From Tetmemena sp. SeJ-2015 (Eukaryota > Ciliophora > Spirotrichea > Sporadotrichida > Oxytrichidae): a stretch of DNA of 64,000 nucleotides. Made by a program: the position numbers and the translations under genes. The notes below the pieces were generated by a model. That model was not told where the DNA came from and ran no database searches. It was given only the letters and a program-made list of their open reading frames with translations. Positions 1-11,869 of the stretch are shown here, one piece after another (position 1 is the stretch's first letter; the number at the start of each line of letters is the position of its first letter). Location: NCBI GenBank assembly GCA_027382625.1, contig JAJKFJ010021226.1:1-64000 (forward strand). Reading direction: 5' to 3'.

Positions 1-60
1 TTTTTTTAGCCCAAAAAGGGTTTTGGGAAAAACGGTTTTTTTTGGGACCGGAAAGGGCCA
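1..60. other. poor-quality sequence at window edge
   Basis: The first 60 bases are strings of homopolymers (T, G, A runs) unlike the sequence that follows. They resemble low-quality consensus rather than biology. The kinase frame becomes readable only after about base 61. Confidence 0.4.
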
Positions 61-976
61 GGGAAAATATATAAAATCCTTAGTGTATGGTGTCATTAAA
101 GTTTCAGCTAGCTTAAAGCAAGACTCTATCCTAGAGAAATGTAACTTTGGATGACTGTGTACAAAATAGCTTTATCATTATATGCGATGCGAAGAGATAT
201 CATAATACAAGATTATTTTGTTTACAAGATATTCCCTTTAGTATATATTGTAATGAAGTAATATAGATGTCTTGAGTTCACGCACGAATTATCAGTTTTG
301 ATATAAGCGAGTGATAAAAACTTGAAGTACGTTCTTCATCTTGCTGGTGTTCTTATCGATCATGATTACATCGCCATTCGCCTTTCTTAACAGGAGATCA
401 CACTAAGAGAATTTCTTAGCACGAGGCGCAACAAGTACTAGATTACTGCTATTCTCACTGACCTCGTGAGAGGAAAGATGGAGTTGCATGAGTTCGGATT
501 CTTGCACAGAGATCTCAAGCCAGAGAACATCATGATAAACTTTGAACCAGTCAGAGCAACTGTCATAGACTTCAACAGAGTTGTAAGAAGAGAAAACATT
601 GATGAAGCATCGGTGCAAGGATCTGCAGGCTACTTCCCATAGAGACAGACTTGGCTCAACGGTTCAGTGCAGTGGGACATTTGGTCTATAGTTGCAATCA
701 TACTTGAATGCGATATGAAACCAGAGGAATACTACTAGTGTGAAAGTGAAGATGATGCAATATAATTCAAGACATTGTAAGATAGACAAGGTATCAGAAC
801 CTTTGAAAAAGTTAGTAAACAAAGTAATAATCAAGCAACCTATGAAACCTAACACTCAGTTATCTGAGATAGAGGAAGTGCTTAAAGGTATAAAATTCAG
901 AGAATATGAGACAGACGTCAAAGTCACTTTCCTAGAAGACTTTAGATGGCCTGTTTAGGGTTTAAATTTAGCATGA
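61..976 (+). CDS. protein kinase-like protein, 5' end not resolved
   Basis: With TAA/TAG read as Gln and TGA as stop, the frame is open from base 61 to a TGA at 974-976, apart from one 10-bp insert (772-781). In order there are: a strand with a candidate ATP-binding lysine (FVYKIF, about 220); a helix with a Glu (FTHELSVLIQ); the catalytic loop HRDLKPEN at 505-528; and an activation segment with DFN where most kinases have DFG. A downstream WDIWSI matches the usual D-x-W-S of subdomain IX. No glycine-rich loop was recognised, and the N-terminus may start at ATG 139, 151 or upstream of the window. The family is clear; the substrate is unknown. The DFN change may affect magnesium binding, which is inference. 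Confidence 0.7.
772..781 (+). other. candidate ultra-short IES (10 bp, pointer AAG)
   Basis: AAG occurs at 769-771 and 779-781. Removing 10 bp joins ...IQFK to IDKVSEPLKKLV and restores the kinase C-lobe frame. A plain frameshift or sequencing indel is the alternative. Confidence 0.4.
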
Positions 977-1204
977 TTACAAGTATTAATAAAGAAATTA
1001 ATTATAAACAACTAATTTCACTTTCTTATCATATTATGCGGTTTTGGGGCTTTGAATATACCAAGGTTATAAATAGCTGTTATACTTATAAAATTTGTAT
1101 TAAATTCTACTAAGATTAGAACACCAATCTAGACAACTAAAATACATATGTGAATCAAGTTGATTAAGAAAAAGAAAACAATTATCGATGACTAGAAATA
1201 TATG

Positions 1205-1330
1205 TGCGGTCCGGTGACGCATGTGCTGTTCAGGGACTGCACATAATGTGAGCGGTGGGGGAAACCCCATTGCAGTGTGGGCGAACCCTGTGCAGTCCGG
1301 TACCGCTCGTGAGGTGGGGGATCCAACACC
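1205..1330. ncRNA. GC-rich island with pseudoknot-like pairing (possible structured RNA or repeat)
   Basis: About 125 bases of high GC sit in very AT-rich DNA. GGACTGCACA (1,234-1,243) is complementary to TGTGCAGTCC (1,289-1,298), and GAGCGGT (1,250-1,256) to ACCGCTC (1,302-1,308). The two pairings interleave as in an H-type pseudoknot. Between them lie GGGG-GAAA-CCCC (1,257-1,268, a GNRA-type loop) and GGG-CGAA-CCC (1,279-1,288). No known RNA was recognised. It could also be an old mobile element. Confidence 0.3.
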
Positions 1331-2619
1331 CCAAAAATCAAACGTAAAATATATAATAGCTTAAAAAAATGAGATAATGAAATTCTGAATTTATTAAACT
1401 TACATCTCATGCGGATAATTAATTTAATAATAAATATTTTTACTAAAATAATAGTGATTTTAAAGTATTAATTTTTAGATTTTATTTATTAATATTCGAT
1501 TTACTAATAAATTAAAATCAACTTCAGTAGTTAGAGCTGCTTTCTAGGTTGTCTTAGGAATTATTTATATTGCATTGTTTTATTTTTAAAATTGGCTAAT
1601 TTGTATGTTTCAAGTTAGTAATTTAAAAATATTTTCTCAGAGAAAGATCTTCATTCTTAATTAAGAGCAAAAAATACAAATTTTAAATTATTCAATCCAT
1701 ACACATTAATTTAATTTTCTTTTCATTCTGATTTATAAACTTAGTTAATAAATTATAAATAGAGTTTTGCTTAAATTGGAATTATGTTGTTTCTTATTAC
1801 ATTATTTGTTTAATATTTAATAGCTGATTATAATTGAATTAATATTGGATTGCTGTTTGTTGAATATTTATTTTAATAATTTGAATGTCATATTATTTGT
1901 AATAAATAATTTATTCTTATCAGAGAATTAGGCTTTGATAATTTCCTGGAAGCGTTAATCTTAGACTTTGTATCATCAGCTATAATTAGCTAACTGTTAA
2001 AAATATAAAGTTTTCTTTTTATTGAATATTCGACGCTTATTCTAGTACAACTTTCATAAAAAATAATACCCTGAAGTAGATTTTTAAACTTAATTTGATT
2101 TATTTTAAATTGAATAAATTTCAGGTAACTCATAAAAAGCTTTCATAAAAAACAATATTCAAAGTATGAATTTCAAATCTCTCTTTCATTTTCAAAGAAA
2201 TGAGTAACCGAAAAGATAATAGATATCGTTGTTTAGTCTTTTATAGTATAAATGACTTAAAGAATAGTTAATAACTCTATAAATAGAATCTAAAAGATAA
2301 AAATAGGTGGTTAAAATTGAAACAGGAATCTGTTTCGGAAATGAAAGGTATTAAGTAATTCAAAGTCGTTAATGTAGTTTATTTATAATTTAATGTTTTT
2401 GATTTTATTCAAAAATTTTCAGATTTTCGCCACTGATCTTTTTTTTAATTATTAGCTTCATAGATTACCTTTCAAGTCAATTATCCTTAATTATATCAAC
2501 AAAAACAAGAGAGGTAATCATTAAAGCAGCACTCTTCAATTATAATTTTTCAACAAGCTAAGAGTAAGCATTTATATATATAAAATTTAATTAAAATTTG
2601 TGATTGGTTAAAAATAATT

Positions 2620-2900
2620 AATGGAGATTTATAATTTCTCCGCAGTTGAAATCATAGCTTCACCTTCTGATCTGCAGCTTCGATAGCTTATCAAAAATTA
2701 ATATGAGTTTCATCTTTAATTTTAGCCTCATTATCTTTCAGCAATGAATTCTGATGCGCACATTCTTCTTTCTCTTCTATTTCATTTTATTTTGAATTTG
2801 CGTCGCTTATTACTCGGTGCTGAGTGACTTCACTCAAAAGTTGCAAGGATATAAAGTTCTTAAAATTTTAAGTTGAATCAAGAAGTCTAATGATTATTTA
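2620..2900 (+). repeat. dispersed germline repeat, copy 1
   Basis: It shares an ordered set of words with four other places in the window: TCTGCAGCTT, AAAATTAATATGAGTTTC, a TGCTGAGTGACT-like block, then AAAAGTTGCAAGGATATAAA and GTTCTTAAAATTTTAA. It is about 280 bp long and clearly diverged from the others. No open frame is conserved among copies. Confidence 0.6.
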
Positions 2901-4919
2901 AATCTGAGATATTTCAACTGCCTCTAATTTTTTCCATTTTAATTTAATATATTTGTAAATTCTTTGTTTTATTAAATTCTCCGCTATAATAATAAGCAGC
3001 TGAATATTGAATGAAAATTATAGTTGAAGAGTTCCTCTTTGAAGATTGCCTCTCTCATTTTTGCTACAATTAAGGATAATTGAATTGAGAGAATAAATGA
3101 AGATGAAAAACCTTTTAAATGAAATCTGTCGAGTTATATGAATTTAAATATTAAAAATAGTTGCTTATTTGTTATTTCTTTTTCTGCATGAAATTTTTAA
3201 TTCTTTAATTAATATTTTTTTGGTTTCCAGTAATAATTTTCTGCACTTTAATTCTCATTTAATTCTCAAGGATTGTAGCTTTACTTTATTGTTATTATCT
3301 TTGGCTATTCATTAAAATATAATTCACAGTCAACTTATAATTATTTCAGGAAGGTCACGAGATACTAGCACTTCCAAATTAATTAGGACAAGCAAGTGCC
3401 AAACAAATTTAGGTAATTACAAAATTATTTAATAATGCAAAAACATGAGAAATTTGTTGGATATACTATTTTAGTGCTTAGTAAAAGCTTTATTTTTATT
3501 CCTCTTACACCAAAAGACTTCACCAAATAAATATCAGAGTAAACATTTGCATTGAAGAAGTTTTTAAAAATTATCAATAACTTTCTATTACCTTAATTGA
3601 TAGATTTTCTATGCAGTCTTAAGCAAAATGTATTTTTTATTGATTCATTATGGTTTTCTCTGGGAGAGTAAGTGTTTAATGCTTAAATTTTTATACAAAG
3701 ATTAGAGTTGTTAATTAAATAAATTCTTGCTTTTTGTCTTATAAGATTTTGAGGAAATCAAAATTTGCTAAATATAAATATTATAGTGTTAAGTTATAAA
3801 TAAAAATATTTGCTGTTATAATCGATTATTTTAAATGATATACTTTGACAAGGTTGTTATTTTGGGGAGGAATAGGATTAGTTCTTAGCTTGGTCTAGTA
3901 TGAGTCAAGATCGTCATGATTGTGGTATTTAATGAATTCCTGTCCATTTTAGTTAGAGACTTCGTTGAATAATAAATAAGTTGTGCTTGTTTGAGTAATT
4001 AGTGAGTTAAGTGGTGAATTGCTTAGGCGATAGTATTGGTATCATTGACCTAGGGCTTTTCTATTTATTGCTGTTAAGCTGGTTACTTTGGCCTAGTATA
4101 TTGTCATGCTCATAATAAATTTGAGTTTTTGAGTCAACATGCTGCAATTGCCTTAAGATATCCTTCTATCCTTTTACTGCTGCCAGTGAGTTCATTTGCT
4201 GCATACTCAACAATACACATCATGTCTTGTTCAAGAATTAGGGGTTCTAATTTAAAATATCTAATTAACTCGAGGACTTCCTAATTTCTGTTGGCCAATG
4301 TTTTCTTACGTTTTCAAGGTCATAAATAACTACAATCATATTAATTCAACAGAAGATAAGAAATTTAATATAACAAAAGTTTTTAGACAATTCATATTTT
4401 TATTTTGTTATCACAAATAAAAATTAAATATTATTTAATTTTATTGAGTATAAGAATATAATAATCAAACTCCTACATATTTATGAAATTAAGATATTCT
4501 TGATTTCTAAGGTCAGCATTATGAAATAAAAATTGCAGAGGGAATATTAATGCTTTGTAAAATTTTTAAATTAATATCTTGATTTTTTCCAAAAATTTTC
4601 ATTTTAAAAGATTTTGTTTCCCTTTAAAAATGGAGACTCATAGTCGATTATGGATGATCTCCATAGGATAAATTACTTTACTTACTTATAATTTAACAAC
4701 TGAAAAGGATCTTTTGTTTAAAGCATCAAGAAGAAGCAGGAGTTACCATACACTGCACTTGGTGATTGACACAATTCCCTACCATTTAAGTCAAACTTTA
4801 TTGAGGATGTGAATTGCTGCTAATTAATGGCCCTAAGCTCCTTTCTAGGAGGGCGTGTTCACCTTTGAGGTGTCTAATATTGTATATAATTTAATTAAAA
4901 TCGATGTTTAGTTTAAAAT

Positions 4920-5200
4920 AATAAAGAGGGTCCTGCAACTTTTGGGACAGATAAAGGTAGTTTCCCTCCAATCTGTAGCTTGAAAGATTGAGAATCAAAA
5001 TTAATCAGAGTTTCTTCTTTAATCATCTTCATAGCACCTTCTTAATAGCTAGATAAGTTGAGCGCATTTTATCATATTCAAATTTCCGGTCTTCAAAACT
5101 TTTGCCGTTTAAAAAACTCTGTCTGAGCATTCAAAAAAAAAATTCAAGGTTTAAAATTTTTTAGAATTTAATGCGGGAATCGAATGGTTAATAATTTTTA
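4920..5200 (+). repeat. dispersed germline repeat, copy 2
   Basis: It begins with AATAAAGAGGG, as copy 5 does. It then has ATCTGTAGCTTGAAAGATT, AAAATTAATCAGAGTTTCTT, CTTCATAGCACCTTC, a CTGTCTGAGC block, and ends with AATTTAATGCGGGAATCGAA followed by TGG. Its 3' part runs into the homopolymer-distorted region. Confidence 0.6.
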
Positions 5201-5621
5201 AAAATTTTGAAATTTAACAGCCATATTTTTTCCTTTTTAAAATTTAATATTAATTTAATTTTTTTTTTATTAAATTCCCTCTATAAATTGAACAAGATTA
5301 TAATTAAATGGGGAAAGTCCTTGATTTAAAATTATTGGCTTTTTTTTAAATTAATTATGCAAATTTTTTAACTGTCCGGGCCCCTTTGAATTCTTTTTTT
5401 TTAAAAATTTAGAGATAATTTTTTTCACTGTGAAAAGCTTTATAAATAAAAATTTTTTTTTTATTTATTGCTTTTGGGGGGGGCCCTTTTTTTGGAAAAA
5501 GAAAAATGGCCCAATAAAATCCCAAAAAAAAAAATTAATTTTTTAAAAGATTTTTAAATTTTCCCCTTAGTTAAAAATTTAATTTTTAATTTTTTTAAAA
5601 AATAAAATTTTTTAAAAGAAA

Positions 5622-5800
<179 letters not shown>

Positions 5801-7766
5801 ATTGAATTAAAATTAAAGCTCTAGCCAAATAGTTTAGAGATTAACCTATAACTTATAAATAAAGAAAATCATTTTAATGCTTAAAACGAAATTGAATGGT
5901 CGATTTATTTACCTAAATTTTTTGTATATTTGGCTGGTAATCACTCAATTTTTAAGTAGAAAAGGCATGCTTTTTTTTTTTAATTTTTTTTTTTAATCAA
6001 CAAATATAAATTTTAATTAAAAGTTATAATTCATTATGGAAATATATGAGCAATTTCTTTAAAAAGGTAAAAGATATAAAAGCTTAAAAAAATAGTATAG
6101 TATTATTTAGAGTAAAAGAAAATTTTATATTTAAAAAGTTCCCCCCCCTTAATTTTTTGGAATATTATATTTAAAATTAAAAAAAAGCTAAAAATTTAAT
6201 AGAAAAAAATTTTTTAAAGCCAAAATTTTTAAATTTCAAATAAATTTTTTTAAATTTTCCCTTTAAATTATGAATCTAGTCTTTTTAAAATAGTTCTCAT
6301 TTGACCTTTACTCTAACTATAAATTCAATTTAATTTTGAAATTAGTAATTAAAATAGAATTAATTAAAGCGAAACACAAATAATGTCAAAAAAATTTTAA
6401 AAAAAGAAAATAAAATTAAAAAAAATTTCCCCTTTTTTAGATTCTTTAAAAAATTTTTTAAAAAAAAGGTTTTTAGAAATTTTTCCAATTTTTAAAATTT
6501 TAAAAAATTTTTAAAAATTAAATTTAATTAAAACCCCTTTATATTTATTCTATAATCTTAATTATTGTTTTAATAATCTTATTGAGACTAAACAATAATA
6601 TTTTTAACTTGCAGATTCCTGCCCAAGGTGAGAGAGAATAAGAGTACTAGATTTATTTTTTGCATTACACTTTGCTGGAATCCAAAGATATATAAAACTA
6701 ACTTAATAAAATATTGAAAGAAAGCACGTGAAAGATTACACTGCCTCAAATAGGATTGAAACATTGTTTTAAAATGTAATTTTTGAGAACTCTTTGGAAT
6801 ATGAATGCTATGTGCTTGCTCTAATTAATGATGGAGAAACTGACTTATCTCGGCAATCATAAACGGATTATAATTATTTATAAAATATGTATCAATTTTT
6901 TAACTAAATTGTTACCTATAATGAATAAGGAACTCGGAGTGGCTAGGGTTCCCACGGGATAAGAGAGAAAGATTTACATGTTTTATAAATGTCACACAAA
7001 TGTTGGTAGAAATTTTTAAAACAAAGTTATTCACAAAACTTAGGAGTTATATTTAGTTGCTGTTTTAGTAATTTGTGTAGTCAAATTTTACAAATCATTC
7101 TATGGAACTTCATCTTTGAGTAAATATTTAGAGAATTTATGATGGAGATTAACTCCTAGGAATTAATTATTTCAACCCGTACATAATTTAAAACTTTGTG
7201 AATTTTGAAGTTTTTAACTTTTTTTATTTAAAATTTTATATACCTAAAATTTAAAAAAAAAATTTAAATTTTAAAAAATTTTAACTTTTAATTGTTTAAA
7301 TTTCTGAACCTAAAATTATATAATTTTATTATGATTAGTCATTTTTAACGAATATAAATTAAATTAATAAGATATCAATTTAAGACTATCAAATGCATAA
7401 AGAATAAAAAAGATCTTCAATTAAGTCCTTTTGCGTCTTAAATTTTGCTAATAAAAGATTAATCATTATTTATTTTTACATTAAAAACAATTTATTCAAA
7501 AATATAATCTAAAATTATAAATTATCTTAGCTAAATTAAATAATTGAGAAGTTAATATTTATAGTTCTATAGATTAAAGTTTAAACCGATGCTCAATTAA
7601 AACATAAAGATTTGATAATTTAAAATAATAATAAATCATGCTATATTTATCTATGTAAGTATACATCTACTCAAATTTCTTTTACATATTTTATTGAAAT
7701 AATTTGTCATAGTTTCTTTAAACCTCTAAATTTGGGAATCAAGATAATTTAGGTTAAAGTAATGGG

Positions 7767-9251
7767 ATGCAGACAAGCATGAAGAAGTCTTTGAAAAATG
7801 AAGCAGAGGCAAGTAGTGTGAGTGGAGCTCAGACTTTGATGATGTTAAAGAACATTAAAAAGAGTCCTTTTGGTGGGGAGCAGCTAGCAGGAGACCTAGA
7901 TGAAGATGACCAGATAGAGCAAGGTTTTAATGAAGGGGATATTGACGGTCAAGATGTTTAAGATGAAGAGGAAGACGAGGAAAGCTTTGAGAAGGAGGCT
8001 GTGAGTCCAAATGAGGCTTGCTATATAGATGTGGATCCAATTGAACTAAATAATCTCATCCCTCTTAATGATTAAGTGGCTTGCATTAGAGCAGTTCAAT
8101 ACAAAGGGAGAACCAAGATGATAAATGGAAGACCTTTTCACCTTTGGGAGCCAACACTTCATGAAAAAGCTACATTCTATTCCTCTTCTCCCTCCCCTTA
8201 TGTAGATGATAGAATCACTATCAAGCTATCTCCAGACTAGGTATGGAAAAGAATATCAGAAATTCACTCGAATCCATGCCTTTTAAGAGATGGAGAGTAT
8301 GAAGCAGCCAGAATATTTATGGGGGATTCTTCAATGGAGTCTGTGGTTTGTGCTATGATTGCTGTCGCAAACCATGATCAGAAATTTTCAACTAATTTGC
8401 TAAGCACTTGCTTATACCCTTAAAATGGAGTAAACAGTAGATAAATTCTCTAAAATACCAAACCACTAAACAGATAAATGAAAGTATATTTATTGAGTAT
8501 AATTTATTAAATTTACTAAGTAAGCATGGAAAATATGGAGTGAAGTTGTTTATAAATGGAGCTGAGAGACTTATAGATATTGATGATAAACTTATCGTCA
8601 ACTCTAAAATTATTTATAAAAGTAGCAAGTAATGTTGGAGTTACTATGAGACTTATTAAAACTAAGACTTCTGTCTACCTCTTATAGAAAAAGCATTCTA
8701 TAAACTATACGGAGGTATGGACATAATGCAGAGCTGCATCTCTTAAAACCCATCACTGGACATTCATCACATAACTAACTGGATACCTGAAACTGTAAAC
8801 TTCGAAGACTTAAATAATAAAGAGAGCCTCTGGGGCAGACTACTCCAAAACTTTAGAGAATATAATTATTGAAACAACTGATCTTAAAATCATCAAAATT
8901 GTGGCATCCAAATAAATTGTAGAGACTGGAATCTTCTATATGGCCTGGCAGGATAGCATCTCTGAATATTTTGTTTGCATTCATTTTAGTATAAAAAGAG
9001 AGTCACTACAAAGTTTGACTTTACCCTTGACAATATAATATATTTTAAAAGGTTTAAAGAAGCTAAATACTCTGTTGGTTCATAAATTTTGTCGTGCTTC
9101 TCATATTAGAATAAATTATTTTATAGCATTTTCGTAATTTGAATGTAAATTGATGAATAGTGTTGTTATTGTTAGTATTAGACTTGTTTCTGGTGAGATT
9201 TTGATTAGAGGTAGTGAAGTTAGAGTATCTGAGTAAAATAGTTGCCTTTGA
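7767..9251 (+). CDS. degenerate calpain-like protein
   Basis: An acidic N-terminal region (DLDEDDQIEQGF, about residues 40-75) precedes a calpain catalytic fold. The parts seen are VWKRISEI-x-SNPCLLRDGEY; KYGVKLFINGAERLIDIDDKL, the usual G-x-Y-x-V-x-F-x-x-GxW-x-x-V-x-V-D-D region; LPLIEKAFYKLYGG; and GIFYMAWQDSISEYF, the end of domain II. The family's QGxxGDCWFL motif reads MGDSSMESVVCAM here, so the usual catalytic Cys position is changed. No GHAY or NPWG box is visible. Two frame changes (about 8,395-8,440 and 8,866-8,872) are unresolved; IESs, displaced MDSs or decay are all possible. An inactive calpain homologue or incomplete germline locus fits best. The stop TGA is 9,249-9,251. Confidence 0.6.
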
Positions 9252-11503
9252 AGCGTTTTGCATGTAAAATGAGTCCTATTTTCTTGCAATGTAAGTTACC
9301 TAGAAATCTAATGACTTGCTTTCCTATAGCTAAGTATTTGTCTTATAATAAATTATAAATAAAGGGATATCTTTATTTATTGCTTTTATTTTATGGTATT
9401 TAAACAAAATAAGTCTTGTTATTAAGAATAGTTTGATTGCCGAGAATCCTTGATCTTTGAGCTATTTGACTTTGCTTGAGCTGAACTTAATTAGGATTGG
9501 TTGCATTATCTTGCTAATCTTAGCCGTTAATACTTCCCTTCTTCTTTTTCTTTCCTTTTTTCTTCTTTGCTGGGCCGTTATTTCCATTTAAAACTAAACA
9601 CACAGTTTTTAATTTTTCTGAACATTAGAATTCATCAGAGAATTCACTAATAGAAAACCATTTAATTTAAGATAGATTTAAATTCTTCACCTAAAATTAT
9701 AAATAATAAATTATTCCAATTGATAAATTAAATCTAATAGAAACATTAAAAATTTAAGAAGTGGCAAAATTTAATAATGAAATGTTAATTTATGAAGTGG
9801 GCTTATGAATTGTCATGCTCTGTCATTTTACTCATTTGAAAAGCTGTCAGCTGAGTTTTTATAACACTTTGTGTAATCAAAATATTTAATACTTTACAAA
9901 TAAATTTTGCATGCAAATAATTAATAAGGTTTAAAATTAATTTAGTATCAATATTATAGCTTTAATAATTGGTAATCATTTTCTCAAATAGAGTTGACTA
10001 AAATATATAATTTATATTCTAAAAACAGAAACTATATAATTAAAAAATTGAAATATGATTTATTGTAAATAAAATATATTATGACCTAGTTTTAATGTGA
10101 GCTATCTTTTATTTATAAAAATGAGAAAGAATTTCAATAAAATAAGCATTTTTAATTGCTTACTTATACGAGATAATTGTTTAAAAGGGTTTAATTTTGA
10201 GTATATTTTTAAAAAAATAGATTATGATTTAATTTATTATCTTATCTCAACTTATAAATTACTAGTTAAAACTTCAATAAAATATTAAAAATCTCTGCTA
10301 AGCAACAAATAATCGCGCTATTTCTTCATTTATTTAAGACATAAAGTTTTATACCTAGGTCGATTCTAAATTATCTTAAATTACAAAAATCTAAGCCATT
10401 AATTTTTATAATGAATAAATTTACATAGAGATTTATTTGAAAAAAAAACAATTATTTCAAATAAATTACCTTTGAACTATTTTTTAAAATTGCTAACTAT
10501 TTTTTTGTGTATAAAAAATATCCTTCTAGTCTATCAAATTAAATAATTGCTTATAATTAAATAAATAATCGATTATAAATTGAATATATTTGACCTTTAT
10601 TCTTTTCGATAAGTATTAAAATAAGGGTGTTAGTTTTTAAAACTTTTATGGTTATTTAATTTATAGAGTATTCTTTAATCAAGTTATTACCTCCCTAGAT
10701 AATTTATATAGAATTAAAATATAAGTGAAATTAAATTTAAGCAACCAATTGGACTAGAATCATAATTATGGGATAATAGGATTTGATATATTAGTAGACA
10801 TATGTTATAATTCTGCTAAATATATAATGGATCATAAATTAAAACAATACTAATTTTTAGTTTATCTTTAATTAAAATGTAGCTTTGGCAAAGGAATTTA
10901 TTAAGTTGTATATCATTCTAACAAAAATGAAACAAAATATTTCAAATAAGAAAGCATAGATTTGTTTCAAATCATATAGTTTATTAATACTCACTTTCTA
11001 AATTATCAATTTAAGTGCAAAATTTGATTTTTATGTGCATTATAATTTTTGTAATTCTAAAAGCTATAGGAATTAAATTAATTCTTCCAATTTAATGGAG
11101 AATTAAATTAAACAGGTAATTGATTTAAATTATAAATGAGGAGTTAACATAACTCAAACAACCTCGAACTGTAGTTTGTTCGAAATTATTCAAAAGTTAT
11201 TATAATTTTCTACTTTTATCATCTTCATTGCATACCTCTGGGTAATGCACATTATTGAAGAGACAAAATACCGCTTTTAAATAAGCTTGTGCAATTTAAA
11301 CTCTAAATGCTTCCACAAAAAAGCTGGCAAGTTAAAAAGTTCTTAAAGTTATATTGGGAATCGAATGGTATATAATTAATTGTAAATGGAGAGACTGCCA
11401 CTGATTGAATCAATTTTAATTTTATTTACCAATCAATTGTTAGATTGCATTAGATTAGAGTAGATTATGATAATGAAATCCATAATTATAATTGTTAAGA
11501 ACT
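9252..11503. other. AT-rich non-coding DNA with one repeat copy
   Basis: Very AT-rich with no recognisable coding. A third copy of the dispersed repeat lies near its end (about 11,130-11,390). Confidence 0.6.
11130..11390 (+). repeat. dispersed germline repeat, copy 3
   Basis: Recognised mainly by its 3' block: AAAAAGTTCTTAAAGTTATA followed by TTGGGAATCGAATGGTATAT and AATTAATT, which matches copies 2, 4 and 5. A TATCATCTTCATTGCATACC stretch aligns with the CTTCATAGCACC block. It is the most diverged copy. Confidence 0.45.
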
Positions 11504-11572
11504 AAAGTGGCTCTTGCTATTGAAAGTTTAAGATCTGCTGGAATCAAAGTGTGGATGCTAACTGGAGATAAA
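11504..11572 (+). pseudogene. orphan P4-ATPase fragment (23 codons)
   Basis: The frame reads [20 protein letters not shown] then DK, the very conserved flippase stretch before the TGDK-x-ETA hinge. Non-coding sequence lies on both sides. It is not a copy of the P4-ATPase at 40.7-45.2 kb, which reads [13 protein letters not shown]. It is either a short displaced MDS of another scrambled gene or a gene relic. Confidence 0.55.
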
Positions 11573-11584
11573 CCCTTATTGCAG

Positions 11585-11775
11585 CTACTCTGAGGTCACT
11601 TGCTCTAAATCAGGCTCTCGTCAACTGTCCTCGATAAGGCTAAGTCAGAGTGCTGCCACTCGCTCTGAGGCGGGGAAGAGCCCTCCACCTTTGCTAACCT
11701 TACTTCCGAAGGCGTGGTGTACATTCACTTACTCTCGCTTCGAGTGCTGGGGAGCGAGTAGCTTTAAGGAATAAC
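11585..11775 (+). repeat. GC-richer dispersed repeat, copy A
   Basis: About 190 bp, much richer in GC than its surroundings, alignable in order with 21,428-21,610 (GTCACTTGC, GGCTA-x-x-TCAG-x-x-TGCT, GCCTCC/GCCCTCC, CCGAAGGCGT/CCGAATGCGT, GTGCTGGGGA/GTGCTGAGGA). Internal inverted pairs such as GAGTG/CACTC and CTCGCT/AGCGAG suggest it can fold. The family is unknown. Confidence 0.5.
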
Positions 11776-11869
11776 TATAGAGTACTAGGCTCACTGCCTT
11801 TTGTGCTGCTTAGTTCAACTTAGCACATTACTACGACTCTCAATGATCATGTGCTGGTCGCCAACTTTA

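Noticed and set aside
3840..4310. Possible minus-strand coding in a less AT-rich stretch (frame with YYEHDNILGQSNQLNSNKQK)
   Set aside because: About 80 codons without TGA are expected by chance in this composition under a TGA-only code, and no family resemblance was found.
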